DNA of 64,000 nt from Inquilinus sp. KBS0705 (GCA_005938025.2 VCCI02000003.1:434001-498000), one strand, 5' to 3'. Positions 36,663-45,185 are shown, counted from the first letter of the stretch. Numbers and translations are program-made. Notes: generated from the sequence alone by a model not told the origin.

Positions 36663-37682
36663 TTAATTTTCCAATACCATTTTTTCCAGCGCGTCTATCC
36701 ATTTTGGCGAGTCGTTAAGGCTTTCTACCAGTTGTACATGCTCGCCGCCTAAGGCTTTAAATTCATCGCCATATTCGGTGGTAACTTCGTAAACGGTTTC
36801 AAGGCAATCGGCGACAAAAGCGGGGCAAAATACCAACAGTCGTTTTTTACCTTCTTTGGCCATTTTCGCTATTATTTCGCTGGTATAAGGCTGCACCCAA
36901 GGGTCGCTGCCGAGGCGCGATTGAAAGCAAACGGTATACTTTTCTTTTGGCAAGCCCATTTTGGCGGCAATAAGGCGTGCCGTGTCGTGAGATTGCGCCG
37001 AATAACAAAGCTTATTGGTATCGTTTAAAGTATTGCAGCAGCCATCAACCTTAAGGCAATAGTTGTGCGTATGATCGCACTTTTTTAGCTGGCGCTGCGG
37101 CAAGCCGTGAAAGCTGAATAGTATGTGGTCGTATGTTTCGGGTTGGTATTTTGCAGCATTATCGGCAAAGGTCTCAATCATCAGCTCGTTATCATGAAAC
37201 GAGTTAAGGAACGAGATATCGGGGATGGTTTGCCATTCTTTTACAATGCTCATTACCTTCTCCTGTACAGATCCGGTACTTGCCGACGCATACTGCGGAA
37301 ACATGGGGATAACTTGTATCTCGCTTACCAGCGCCTCTTTTAACCTATCTAAAGCGGTTGCTATTGATGGGCTTTGGTAGCGCATGGCCAGCTCAACCAT
37401 ATAGTCATCGCCAAGGCGCTGCTGTAGTAGCTGCTGTTGCAATATGCTGTAGTGTTTTAATGGCGAGCCAGTTTTATCATCCCAAATGGCGCGGTAAAGT
37501 TTAGCCGATTTTGGCGCCCTAAAGGGTACAATAATGGTTTTTACCAAAAAGGTACGCAGTACAGGGTTAACATCAATAACCCTTGGGTCCATTAAAAACT
37601 CGTCTAAATATTTGCGTACATCGGCTGTGCTGGCACTATCTGGTGTGCCTAAATTTACAAGTAAAACTCCCTTTTTTGCCAT
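36663..37682 (-). CDS. hemH: Ferrochelatase
   Basis: 339 residues. It inserts ferrous iron into protoporphyrin IX (or the coproporphyrin form) as the final step of heme synthesis. Marks are the N-terminal GVLLVNLGTPDS, FSFHGLPQR with the catalytic His, and FCPAFVADCLETVYEV with the catalytic Glu. After FHGLPQR there is a Cys-rich loop, CDHTHNYCLKVDGCC...C, typical of many Bacteroidota HemH proteins and longer than in E. coli; five cysteines there could bind a metal or cluster, which is inference. The gene is a single unit with a TACATTTG -7 box in front. Confidence 0.95.
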   Translation of the reverse strand: MAKKGVLLVNLGTPDSASTADVRKYLDEFLMDPRVIDVNPVLRTFLVKTIIVPFRAPKSAKLYRAIWDDKTGSPLKHYSILQQQLLQQRLGDDYMVELAMRYQSPSIATALDRLKEALVSEIQVIPMFPQYASASTGSVQEKVMSIVKEWQTIPDISFLNSFHDNELMIETFADNAAKYQPETYDHILFSFHGLPQRQLKKCDHTHNYCLKVDGCCNTLNDTNKLCYSAQSHDTARLIAAKMGLPKEKYTVCFQSRLGSDPWVQPYTSEIIAKMAKEGKKRLLVFCPAFVADCLETVYEVTTEYGDEFKALGGEHVQLVESLNDSPKWIDALEKMVLEN

Positions 37683-37694
37683 AATTTATGGCTG

Positions 37695-37702
37695 CAAATG
37701 TA
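37695..37702 (-). promoter_or_regulatory. -7 promoter box of hemH
   Basis: TACATTTG on the minus strand, an exact TAnnTTTG match, 12 nt before the ATG. Confidence 0.45.
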
Positions 37703-37770
37703 ATAAAAAACACCCTAACCCGCTGATGGCCCTGCTATTATTGCAAATTAATGATACCAATACGATGGGC

Positions 37771-38493
37771 CTATTTGGCGTTGAATTTAGGGGGCAGGGG
37801 GGCTGTCCATAGTTTCCACCAGGGCAGCCAGGGCGAATCGTGGTGTTCGTAGTGGTAACCAAAAAAATAGCAGCTAAAAAAAGCCATTAAATGGTTGCGC
37901 CGTAAACTGCGCGATTGGTGCTTATTATCGTGCTCGCCTTTATGAGGCAGGTAGGTGCCAAAGTAAAACAACTGCAGTGTGCTTAACAGCGATGGCACCA
38001 CCCAAAACAATAGCAGATTGGCCTGCGGTACCAATAGCTTAAATACATTAAACAACACCGCCATTACCACAATTTGCCATATAGACAGGTAGTTACGTAT
38101 AAACCTTACATACCAGCTAAAAAAACCACCGTTATGGTAATCGGGGTCATCGTCGGTATGTACATGGTTATGGTGTTTGTGATGTTTGGTATACAGCTGC
38201 CCGTACCAAAACGAAGCATATAAAAAAGTACAAAGGTAGCCAATCAGGTTATTTGCCGTTTTGTTAGGCGCTACGGTACCGTGCATGGCATCATGCGCGG
38301 TAATAAACAAGCCGGTGTACAAATGCATTTGCACCAAAATAAACAGGTATAAAAGCGGGTTGCTAAAGTTTACCTGCCATTTCATTAACAACAGCGTACA
38401 GGTTACCCAGCTGCCAATTACCAGCAGGGCAATAAATAACCCGGTGTACGATGGTGCTTTTTGCAAATGGATTTGTTTGAACTGGTTAAACAA
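37771..38493 (-). CDS. crtW: Beta-carotene ketolase CrtW (membrane di-iron)
   Basis: 240 residues. An integral membrane di-iron oxygenase with four hydrophobic stretches and the full CrtW histidine set: HDAMH (67-71), HHKHHNH (104-110), the ketolase-diagnostic FGTYLPH (178-184) and YHYEHH (213-218). It introduces a 4-keto group into beta-ionone rings; CrtZ/CrtR hydroxylases have a different spacing. The start is TTG at 38493: no ATG exists upstream within the frame, and an AGGAAC sequence lies 5 nt before it. It is third in an ispH-lipoprotein-crtW transcript. Product is likely a keto-carotenoid such as flexixanthin or a related compound. Confidence 0.82.
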   Translation of the reverse strand: MFNQFKQIHLQKAPSYTGLFIALLVIGSWVTCTLLLMKWQVNFSNPLLYLFILVQMHLYTGLFITAHDAMHGTVAPNKTANNLIGYLCTFLYASFWYGQLYTKHHKHHNHVHTDDDPDYHNGGFFSWYVRFIRNYLSIWQIVVMAVLFNVFKLLVPQANLLLFWVVPSLLSTLQLFYFGTYLPHKGEHDNKHQSRSLRRNHLMAFFSCYFFGYHYEHHDSPWLPWWKLWTAPLPPKFNAK

Positions 38494-38504
38494 AATCTGT
38501 TCCT

Positions 38505-39008
38505 TTATTTAACGCGTTTACCTAACTTATCAATATAAAACCAATTATCGCTTTCCCAGTGCCAATGTTCAGGGTCATCGTTAACTACTTTACACTCTTT
38601 ACTTACCTGTGCACTACCTTTTTCAAATGGCAATTCGCAGCCAAACTGGGGCTTGATAACTATTTTACCGGTTGTATCGGCATAGCCCATGTTATTATTG
38701 CTATCTAAGATCCTAAAATATCCATCGGCGACATAATCAGGCCCGTTATCGTATATAAATACTTTATAAAGTACCCTTTCATTTCTGTCAATACCAACTA
38801 AACCCATTTTAGCTTTAGAAACTATAGCATAATGCTTAAAGGTATCGGTATAACAATACACGTATTTCCCCATTGGGATTATAGTATCGTTTTGGGTGTT
38901 GATATAGCCATATTTATTAGTGATGGTATCATTTACTAATAATAGATAACTATTGTTTGCTTGGCACGCACTAAAAAACAACACTATTGAAAGGAGTGCC
39001 CACTTCAT
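38505..39008 (-). CDS. Small lipoprotein with WG-like beta repeats
   Basis: 167 residues. The N-terminal MKWALLSIVLFFSAC has a lipobox Cys at 15, so it should be a lipoprotein. The body carries WG/KWG-like beta repeats: KYGYINTQNDTIIP, GLVGIDRN and MGYADTTGKIVIKPQFG followed by PFEKGSAQV. Function is unknown. It sits 3 nt after the ispH stop and 11 nt before crtW, so it is probably part of the operon, although it has no known role in carotenoid synthesis. Base composition is more AT-rich than its neighbours. Confidence 0.6.
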   Translation of the reverse strand: MKWALLSIVLFFSACQANNSYLLLVNDTITNKYGYINTQNDTIIPMGKYVYCYTDTFKHYAIVSKAKMGLVGIDRNERVLYKVFIYDNGPDYVADGYFRILDSNNNMGYADTTGKIVIKPQFGCELPFEKGSAQVSKECKVVNDDPEHWHWESDNWFYIDKLGKRVK

Positions 39009-39011
39009 TTG

Positions 39012-39863
39012 TTAAAACGATTCCAGTTTACCTTTTACCTGCTGCATTAGCCACATAGGGGTTGAGGTTGCACCGGCAATGCCTACCTTATCGTTAGGGG
39101 CAAACATAGTTACATCCAATTCATCTAATGATGATACAAAGTACGTGTCGGGGTTGTGCTTGCGGCATACCTCAAAAAGCACCTTGCCGTTTGATGATTT
39201 TTTGCCCGATACAAACACTATTTTGTTAAAATTGGCTACAAACGCGGGCAGATCCTTATCGCGGTTTGATACCTGGCGGCAAATAGTATCGTTAGCTTTT
39301 ACTTCGTAGCCGCGTGCCAGTAATTCATCCTTTACGTGGTAAAATTTTTCCATGCTTTTGGTGGTTTGGCTATATAGCGTAAAGCTGGCGGGCAAATCGG
39401 CGTTATCCAGTTCGGCAATATCCTGAAAAACCAGCGCGTCGCCATTAGTTTGCCCTTGCAGGCCCACTACTTCGGCATGGCCGTGCTTGCCAAATATCAG
39501 TATCTTCTCCTGGCTGTCGTACGATGTTTTAATGCGGTTTTGCAGCTTTAAAACTACCGGGCACGATGCATCAATAAGCGTAATGTTATTCTCTAAGGCT
39601 ATCCTGTAAGTTTCGGGTGCTTCGCCATGCGCGCGTATCAGCACCTTTTCGTTATGCAGGTTACTAAGGTCGCTATGTTCAATAATCCGAAGGCCCTGTG
39701 CCTTAAGGCGTTCTACCTCCTCGTCGTTATGTACAATATCGCCAAGGCAGTACAGGTAGCCATCTTCGGCCAGTATTTCCTCGGCCATGTCAATAGCATA
39801 AACCACTCCAAAGCAAAAGCCCGAATCCTGGTCGATAGTAACTTGTAAATGATGATCACCCAT
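39012..39863 (-). CDS. ispH: 4-hydroxy-3-methylbut-2-enyl diphosphate reductase
   Basis: 283 residues, full length. IspH is the last enzyme of the MEP pathway and yields IPP and DMAPP. The three cluster cysteines lie in DSGFCFGV, DASCPVV and DTICRQV; FVSGKKSSNGKVLFEVC and the terminal GIAGATSTPMWL agree with the family. In E. coli ispH lies elsewhere; its place with crtW and cruF suggests dedicated supply of precursor for carotenoids. It has a consensus -7 box directly upstream and starts the ispH-lipoprotein-crtW unit. Confidence 0.96.
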   Translation of the reverse strand: MGDHHLQVTIDQDSGFCFGVVYAIDMAEEILAEDGYLYCLGDIVHNDEEVERLKAQGLRIIEHSDLSNLHNEKVLIRAHGEAPETYRIALENNITLIDASCPVVLKLQNRIKTSYDSQEKILIFGKHGHAEVVGLQGQTNGDALVFQDIAELDNADLPASFTLYSQTTKSMEKFYHVKDELLARGYEVKANDTICRQVSNRDKDLPAFVANFNKIVFVSGKKSSNGKVLFEVCRKHNPDTYFVSSLDELDVTMFAPNDKVGIAGATSTPMWLMQQVKGKLESF

Positions 39864-39870
39864 GGCGCTA

Positions 39871-39878
39871 CAAAAGTA
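39871..39878 (-). promoter_or_regulatory. -7 promoter box before ispH
   Basis: TACTTTTG on the minus strand fits TAnnTTTG but is only 7 nt before the ATG, so a leaderless or very short-leader transcript would result. Confidence 0.35.
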
Positions 39879-39923
39879 GGCAATAACTATTTAAGCTGAA
39901 AGAGAAAAGGGATGAGCTATTAT

Positions 39924-40583
39924 TTAAGTAAGGGCCGTCACCAAATTCAACAGCACAAAAAACACAAATTGCGTTATCAGCAATACCGGCGCGGCAATGC
40001 TTTGCTTTTTAAATTTAAACAGCTCAAAAACGTATAGTAATGCTGCGCCTACAAAAAACCAGCATACATAATTTTTTATAGGGATGCTGTTACCCGCCCA
40101 GGCCCAATAGTTGAACCGTATGGCTACCGGCTCTATCAAAACATCAAGCACCACCAATAGTAAGGCGCCGGTAATTACCCTGAAAAAGGTGCTTTTTAGC
40201 CTGCTGCGCTGCATGGTTACCCCCGCGGCATATACCAGCATAAACCAGTTGATACCAATGGTGAGGGGAATATCCAACAGTTTTAAGCCCAAGGTTTGCC
40301 CGTAGGTGTAGTTGCCAAAAAGCCAGTGTTGATGCACACCTACCCACTCGGCAGCAAAGCCTGCTACAAACATGATGAGCAAAAAAATGCCGGATTGCTT
40401 AATAAACCCCGTATGGGCGGTTAGCAGCACCAGCAACATTAGCAACAGGTGCCAGGGTACCAATTGTAAAAATAATGGCCTACTTGTAGGTACCGATAGA
40501 CCCACCAAACCTACAAAGTGAAATAATATAATAACAATAATGGCCGTACGGGGTGTTATATTGATATTTTGCGGCCTTTCCAT
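39924..40583 (-). CDS. cruF: CruF-family carotenoid 1,2-hydratase (DUF422)
   Basis: 219 residues with six or seven membrane helices. The DUF422/CruF hallmark is clear: an acidic GFAAEWVGVHQHWLFGNYTY followed by LLDIPLTIGINWFMLVY, then DVLIEPVAIRFNYW and a final aromatic helix. CruF adds water across the C-1',2' double bond of an acyclic carotenoid end to make a tertiary 1'-hydroxyl. The same superfamily includes CrtY-type cyclases (lycopene cyclase CrtYcd) and other uncharacterised members, so hydratase is the best but not the only reading. The 5' end overlaps the glycosyltransferase gene by 28 nt, implying coupling. Confidence 0.75.
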   Translation of the reverse strand: MERPQNINITPRTAIIVIILFHFVGLVGLSVPTSRPLFLQLVPWHLLLMLLVLLTAHTGFIKQSGIFLLIMFVAGFAAEWVGVHQHWLFGNYTYGQTLGLKLLDIPLTIGINWFMLVYAAGVTMQRSRLKSTFFRVITGALLLVVLDVLIEPVAIRFNYWAWAGNSIPIKNYVCWFFVGAALLYVFELFKFKKQSIAAPVLLITQFVFFVLLNLVTALT

Positions 40584-41650
40584 TCAGTGGTTTTTGTAAG
40601 GTGTTTTTGTATTGATGTAATGCCGATGAGCAAAAGGCTAAGCATTTGTAAAGGGTGTAAAAGTACGTTTTGCCACGCGCTTTGCCCCGCCGATAGCGAT
40701 ATCATTATACGGGTAAGGATGATCAACCCTATCATCATCGCTATAAAATTAAGGTTTAAGGTCATAACTACAATAGCAGGGCCGCCAATAATTAGGGTTA
40801 AGTAAACCAAAAAACCTACTACGTTGTAATTGAAAGCCGCCAAAAAGTTTTTCCCGAAACCGTTTATTGCCTGGTTAAAGCCGGTATACATACGGCAGCT
40901 TATCATACCGTTGGCCAGTAAAGCCTCGCCGTTTAGGGCCGATGTTTTTACCAATTTCATTATTTCTACATCCTCTACTACTTTGTTTTTTACCAGCTGG
41001 TGCCATTGGTACTCGTTATAATCATCCGCCCTAAAAAGCATAAACTGCCCGCTCGCCGCCGAAAACGATACGCTTTTTGATAAAAAAACCATGCGTAGCG
41101 GTAACAGGTTTAATAGTATATAATGCATTAGCGGCACTACTATGTTTTCGCCGGGGCTGCGCATATCCTGGTTGGTAAACAGGCTTAACAAGCTTAGGCT
41201 GCGCAAATACATGCGGTGTACGGCACTATTTAAAAGCCCGTTACTCACTTTTTCGTCGGCATCTAAAAACAGGTAGTATTTGCCTGTTGCCTGCCCGGCC
41301 AATTGGTAGCAGGCAAAATTTTTACCCAGCCAGCCCTCAGGCAGGGGTTGGCCCTTTATCACTTTAAATTTTGGGTGTTCTGCTGCAAATGCTTCGCATA
41401 AGGCGTAGGTATCATCAGTAGAGCCATCGTCTAAAATAATAACCTCGTATTCTTTATAATCCTGCGCGTGGATAGACTGTAGCAGGGCGATGATGTTTTC
41501 GGCCTCGTTACGGGCAGGGATAAGGATAGACACCTTATCGTGATAGTAGCGGCTGATGCGTGGCAGTTTAGGGTTCGACAAAAAGTTGAACAGCGTAACC
41601 GTAAAGCGCAGTATTAAAAATATAAAGGTTACTAATAGGGCAATTATCAC
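40556..41650 (-). CDS. Family-2 glycosyltransferase, CruG/CruC/CrtQ type
   Basis: 364 residues. An N-terminal helix, then a GT-A domain with SILIPARNEAENI, the nucleotide-binding DDGSTDD, the metal-binding LDAD and an EDVEIMK motif, followed by three C-terminal membrane helices. The short LPEGWLGKNFA motif is shared with carotenoid glycosyltransferases such as CruG/CruC and with CrtQ and HpnB. Acting on the product of CruF would glycosylate the 1'- (or 2'-) hydroxyl; inference from context, because lipid- or hopanoid-linked targets cannot be excluded. The start is GTG at 41650, overlapping the stop of the acyltransferase (GTGA). Confidence 0.75.
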   Translation of the reverse strand: MIIALLVTFIFLILRFTVTLFNFLSNPKLPRISRYYHDKVSILIPARNEAENIIALLQSIHAQDYKEYEVIILDDGSTDDTYALCEAFAAEHPKFKVIKGQPLPEGWLGKNFACYQLAGQATGKYYLFLDADEKVSNGLLNSAVHRMYLRSLSLLSLFTNQDMRSPGENIVVPLMHYILLNLLPLRMVFLSKSVSFSAASGQFMLFRADDYNEYQWHQLVKNKVVEDVEIMKLVKTSALNGEALLANGMISCRMYTGFNQAINGFGKNFLAAFNYNVVGFLVYLTLIIGGPAIVVMTLNLNFIAMMIGLIILTRIMISLSAGQSAWQNVLLHPLQMLSLLLIGITSIQKHLTKTTEWKGRKISI

Positions 41651-42270
41651 GCTATATCAATTTCGGTTTGTAATAGTTTGCAGGCATCATAATGTTGCTG
41701 ATAATTTTTTTGCAATTCATCAAGGGTATTAGCCGTATCATCTGCCACCTTTAAGTAAACGGTTGCCGATGGCTTTTTATGTTTGAAGAACTGTACAAAA
41801 CTTGCCGCAAATACCATTTGAAAACTTCCCCTTGCCTTTTGTACCAGTTTTAATATGCCTTGCTCAAAATGTATGTGGCTCACAAAGTTAGAAAACAGCT
41901 TACCCTGCGGAAACATCAGCACCAGGTTACCGGGGTTCTTTAATAATCCGGCAGCGTAATCTAAGGACAACAGTACATCCCTTGAGTTTTTATTTACCGA
42001 AAAAGCCCCGCCATAGCGTAACATGCCTGTTTTTTGTGCCGTTTCCTGCAATATCATTACATGGAAATTCTTTTTTAGCAGCTTATCGTTCAGGTAAAAC
42101 AGGATGAGACCGTCCCAGAAACTAAAGTGGTTGGCTATTAATAGCACCGACTTATTTTTATCAACCGCTATATCATTATAAATAAACTCGTTGAAATAAC
42201 CGCCTACCAGCCTTTTAACATAGGTTTTAAAAATCCAGCGCATAAAGGGGTTTGTTTTTGGGTATAACAT
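41647..42270 (-). CDS. 1-acyl-glycerol-phosphate-acyltransferase-like protein (AT1)
   Basis: 207 residues, no signal peptide. The PlsC-type motif NHFSFWDG gives the catalytic NHx4D, and FPQGKL is the second conserved block (usual FPEGTR). It belongs to the lysophospholipid-acyltransferase superfamily but with divergent blocks. Its neighbours are a glycosyltransferase and a second paralogue, so the acceptor may be a glycosylated lipid rather than lysophosphatidate; Chlorobi CruD and S. aureus CrtO acylate carotenoid sugars by analogy only. It is tightly packed between the two genes, overlapping one by 4 nt. Confidence 0.75.
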   Translation of the reverse strand: MLYPKTNPFMRWIFKTYVKRLVGGYFNEFIYNDIAVDKNKSVLLIANHFSFWDGLILFYLNDKLLKKNFHVMILQETAQKTGMLRYGGAFSVNKNSRDVLLSLDYAAGLLKNPGNLVLMFPQGKLFSNFVSHIHFEQGILKLVQKARGSFQMVFAASFVQFFKHKKPSATVYLKVADDTANTLDELQKNYQQHYDACKLLQTEIDIA

Positions 42271-42272
42271 AC

Positions 42273-42896
42273 TTAATGCGCCACGTTTACCTGGGCTGCC
42301 AGGGCCTGTTGATGAAAGGTGTTTATTTTTTCTGTCAGTTCCTCAAAGCTTACCTCGCCTGCCAGGCCGCAATCAAATAAATGGAAGTATACCGATGGCT
42401 TTAGGCTCTCAAAATAATCTATAAGGGCGCAGTTATATACTATCTGGCATGGGCCTTTTATGTTTTTTATCAGGCGCTCTATACCTTTTTCAACCTTAAT
42501 TTCGGTAGTGTGGTTGGATATCAGTTCGCCCTGCGGGAAAACCACCACCAGGTTTTCGGGGTTGTTAAGCAAGCCGGCAGCATATTGCAACGATTTGATC
42601 ATCTCGCGCGAGCTGCGATTGATAGAAAAGCCGCCAAACAGGTTAAGCAGCATGCGCTTTTGCAGGTGGTCTTCCTGCATCATAATATATAGTTTGCGGT
42701 TAAGGTGCCAATAGGCCAGGTAATTACCCCACAGGCCATCCCACCAGCTAAAATGGTTGCTAAGCAGCAATACCGAGTGGCCGGGCTTGGGTGTAAAGGG
42801 CATTACTACCAGCTGGTTAAAGGCTTTACGCATGCGGTAACGCATGTATATGGCAAACCAGTTGCTAAATAAGCTAATTCTGCGGGCGGGTATCAT
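42273..42896 (-). CDS. PlsC-like acyltransferase paralogue (AT2)
   Basis: 207 residues, the same length as AT1, with NHFSWWDG (NHx4D), FGGFSINRSSRE and FPQGEL. The two adjacent paralogues suggest duplication, and each may use a different donor or acceptor position. Both have the changed second block (PQGE/K in place of PEGT), so their acceptor may differ from glycerol-3-phosphate derivatives. The gene begins 2 nt after the AT1 gene in transcription order reversed (its stop is 2 nt before the AT1 ATG), and its ATG overlaps the hydrolase stop (ATGA). Confidence 0.75.
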   Translation of the reverse strand: MIPARRISLFSNWFAIYMRYRMRKAFNQLVVMPFTPKPGHSVLLLSNHFSWWDGLWGNYLAYWHLNRKLYIMMQEDHLQKRMLLNLFGGFSINRSSREMIKSLQYAAGLLNNPENLVVVFPQGELISNHTTEIKVEKGIERLIKNIKGPCQIVYNCALIDYFESLKPSVYFHLFDCGLAGEVSFEELTEKINTFHQQALAAQVNVAH

Positions 42897-43711
42897 TGCG
42901 GTAAATTTACTAAATACTCATCCAATTCCTTTATCACCAGCCAATGGCCCAAAGGCAGTTCGTGTACATCGGCATTTTTTAAGGTGCCGATAAATGGTTC
43001 TGCTGCCTTTTTAGGGAACAAATTATCTTGTTTGCCAAAAATTAGCTGTGTTTTTATGTTATGCTGATTAATAAGCGCGGCTATTTTTTGGGTATCGGGT
43101 TTTAACAAGCGGATAAGGTTTAGGGTATAATAAACATCCTGCCGCTTTTGTTCGGTATCAATTTCGTTATAGGCTATGTTAAAAAGGCTTTGGTCTATAA
43201 AACCGATTTTTTTTAGGTTTTTGAGCAATGCAGGCGCTAGCCATTTACTTTTACATACCCGCCTGAACAGGTATTTACCCCAGTGTTTATTCAGCAAAAT
43301 ATCAAAGCCCTTGTAAACCGACAAACCATCGGGTGCCATTAGTATAACCTCATCTATCAGGTCGGCGTACTCCTCAACCAGTATCAGCGCCAGGTTGGCA
43401 CCTATCGAATAGCCCATTACGCTAAAGCGCTGCCTGCCGTAAATTTTAAACCATTCCTCTACATAGGCTTTAACCATAGTTTTGGGCATGCCGGCTATTA
43501 TTTGCTTTTCGGACCAGCCATTCAACGTGCTCTGGCCATGAAAAAAATGATCAAAGCCGTAAACATGGTATTGTTGCAATATCGATCTCTCCAATACATG
43601 GAATTGCCTGCCCGTCATCCCATATCCATGAAAAGCCAGCATAGGTTTGCTGCCTGTGCCGTATTCGTGGTAATGCGCTTTGCCTAATGCCGGTATATTT
43701 AAAAAACCCAT
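42893..43711 (-). CDS. Alpha/beta hydrolase, first gene of the cruF operon
   Basis: 272 residues from the ATG giving MGFLNIPALGKAHYHEYG; the frame extends to a TTG at 43720 that is less likely. Soluble alpha/beta-hydrolase fold with oxyanion FHGYGMTGRQF, nucleophile Ser in MGYSIGANLAL, Asp in LIFGKQDNLFPKK, and His in LPLGHWLVIKE. The triad is complete. In this operon it could be a thioesterase or esterase handling the acyl groups used by the two acyltransferases; that is inference. A weak -7-like TAATATTG lies just upstream. Confidence 0.78.
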   Translation of the reverse strand: MGFLNIPALGKAHYHEYGTGSKPMLAFHGYGMTGRQFHVLERSILQQYHVYGFDHFFHGQSTLNGWSEKQIIAGMPKTMVKAYVEEWFKIYGRQRFSVMGYSIGANLALILVEEYADLIDEVILMAPDGLSVYKGFDILLNKHWGKYLFRRVCKSKWLAPALLKNLKKIGFIDQSLFNIAYNEIDTEQKRQDVYYTLNLIRLLKPDTQKIAALINQHNIKTQLIFGKQDNLFPKKAAEPFIGTLKNADVHELPLGHWLVIKELDEYLVNLPQ

Positions 43712-43740
43712 TGGTGGCAATATTAATAAATAAATGGTTG

Positions 43741-43965
43741 GATTTTGCGGCGAACTATTATTTCACCCCGTAGAGCGCGATACTTCGCGTCTCCTCTGTA
43801 ACGGTCGCGATATGCAAAATCCTTTAATCCTCCAATCAAGCAAATCAAGGTTCAGACAATAAAGGTGCGAAGTATCGCACCTCTACAGCAAATCAAGGTT
43901 CAAACAAAGGCGCGGTAAAAAAATCAACGCTATCCTATAATCACAAAAAATCAGCGGTTCAGACT
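43741..43965. repeat. Dispersed repeats after waaA, including GCGATACTTCGC hairpin units
   Basis: On the minus strand, GTCTGAACCTTGATTTGC-type words start at the waaA stop codon (its TGA is part of the word) and recur in the spacer. Two related hairpin units lie at 43770-43793 and 43864-43886 (GTGCGATACTTCGCAC). No gene is visible in this 247-nt spacer. Confidence 0.65.
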
Positions 43966-45185
43966 TCCTGCGGATGCTTCTCTCTTATATACCTCACGAT
44001 CGTCTCAGTTGCTCCTACGTTTTTTAGCACATAATTATATGCCAGCGCACCTGCCGATTTTCGATAGGCTTCGTCGCTCATTAGGTTGGTAGCGGTTATT
44101 TTAAGCTCGTCGGCACTGGTAATGCTAAACCCGGCTTTAAGGCTTATAAGGTCGTGGGCCTCTTTAAATTTGTGGTAATTAGGGCCAAACAGCACCGGTA
44201 AGCCAAAAGCGGCAGCCTCCAGGGTGTTATGTATGCCCGCGCCAAAGCCCCCGCCTATGTAAGCTATATTGGCGTACTGGTAAAGCGACGATAGCATGCC
44301 TATATTGTCAATAATTAAAGTTTGCAGTTGGTGGTTGGCAGCTGGCAGTTGCGAATAACGAATTGCCGAACCAGCCGGTAATAACCCTATCAGGTTGTTT
44401 AATTTGTCCTCGCCAATTTCGTGCGGGGCAATAATAAATTTCCATTCGGGATGCAGTTTAATAAGGGCGGCCAATAGCTTTTCGTCGGCGGGCCAGGTGC
44501 TGCCGGCTATAAACAATGGGTGCCCATTGCGGAATGTTTCAATTTCGGGCAGCTGTTTAGGCTGCAAGGCATTGGCCCACACCCTGTCAAATCGGGTATC
44601 GCCGCTAATGGTTACATTGGTTATGCCGTTATAGTGTAACAGGTGTTTCGAGGCGATATCCTGCACAAAAAGCCAGGTTACCATTTTAAGCATTTTACGA
44701 TGCAGGCCGCCATACCATTTAAAAAACACCTGGTTGGGCCTAAAAATGGTCGATATCATATACAGGGGTATATGTTGTTTATGCAGCTCGTTAAAATAAT
44801 GGTACCAGTATTCGTATTTGGTAAAAATGGCCATTACGGGCCTTATAGCGCTAATAAACTCACCGGCGTTACGGGCGGTATCAAGGGGTAAATAATAAAC
44901 CGCGTTTGCTAAAGGGGTGTTTTTGCGTATCTCATATCCTGATGGAGAAAAAAAGGTAACAACAATAGGATGTTCGGGGTATAAAAGCCTCATTTTTTCG
45001 AGCACGGGGCGGCCCTGTTCAAACTCGCCCAAAGAAGCGAAATGAAACCAAATGCTTGATTTTAAGTGATTTACATGCTGATTTTTGCGCCCGCTTACCC
45101 ATAGTTTTGCCTTATTGTTAAACGTGGCAACAAAATAGAGCAGATTGTAGTATACAGAGATTCCGAAGTTGTATAGTAACAGCAT
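43959..45185 (-). CDS. waaA: 3-deoxy-D-manno-octulosonic acid transferase
   Basis: 408 residues. It attaches Kdo to lipid IVA at the inner membrane. The N-terminal hydrophobic segment (about 5-22) anchors it, then a GT30 fold follows with WFHFASLGEFEQGRP (catalytic Glu54), FTKYEYWYHY and the C-terminal GGGFGAGIHNTLEAA. Residues 279-289, QLPAANHQLQT, are encoded by a 33-nt copy of an intergenic repeat in the antisense direction and lie between the two conserved segments RYS and LIIDNIGM, where the family varies in length. The frame is kept. A repeat tract also contains the stop codon. Confidence 0.93.
   Translation of the reverse strand: MLLLYNFGISVYYNLLYFVATFNNKAKLWVSGRKNQHVNHLKSSIWFHFASLGEFEQGRPVLEKMRLLYPEHPIVVTFFSPSGYEIRKNTPLANAVYYLPLDTARNAGEFISAIRPVMAIFTKYEYWYHYFNELHKQHIPLYMISTIFRPNQVFFKWYGGLHRKMLKMVTWLFVQDIASKHLLHYNGITNVTISGDTRFDRVWANALQPKQLPEIETFRNGHPLFIAGSTWPADEKLLAALIKLHPEWKFIIAPHEIGEDKLNNLIGLLPAGSAIRYSQLPAANHQLQTLIIDNIGMLSSLYQYANIAYIGGGFGAGIHNTLEAAAFGLPVLFGPNYHKFKEAHDLISLKAGFSITSADELKITATNLMSDEAYRKSAGALAYNYVLKNVGATETIVRYIREKHPQEV
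44319..44351 (+). repeat. Word-repeat copy inside waaA coding sequence
   Basis: On the + strand, GTTTGCAGTTGGTGGTTGGC and following bases match the tract after iscX (35 kb) in 25 of 28 positions. It supplies 11 in-frame codons to waaA. Confidence 0.75.

Noticed and set aside
37771..38493. Generic fatty-acid desaturase or CrtR hydroxylase for the histidine-box protein
   Set aside because: FGTYLPH and YHYEHH with the CrtW spacing and length favour ketolase.
44319..44351. Frameshift or pseudogene in waaA
   Set aside because: The repeat-derived segment is a multiple of three and both flanking motifs stay in one frame.
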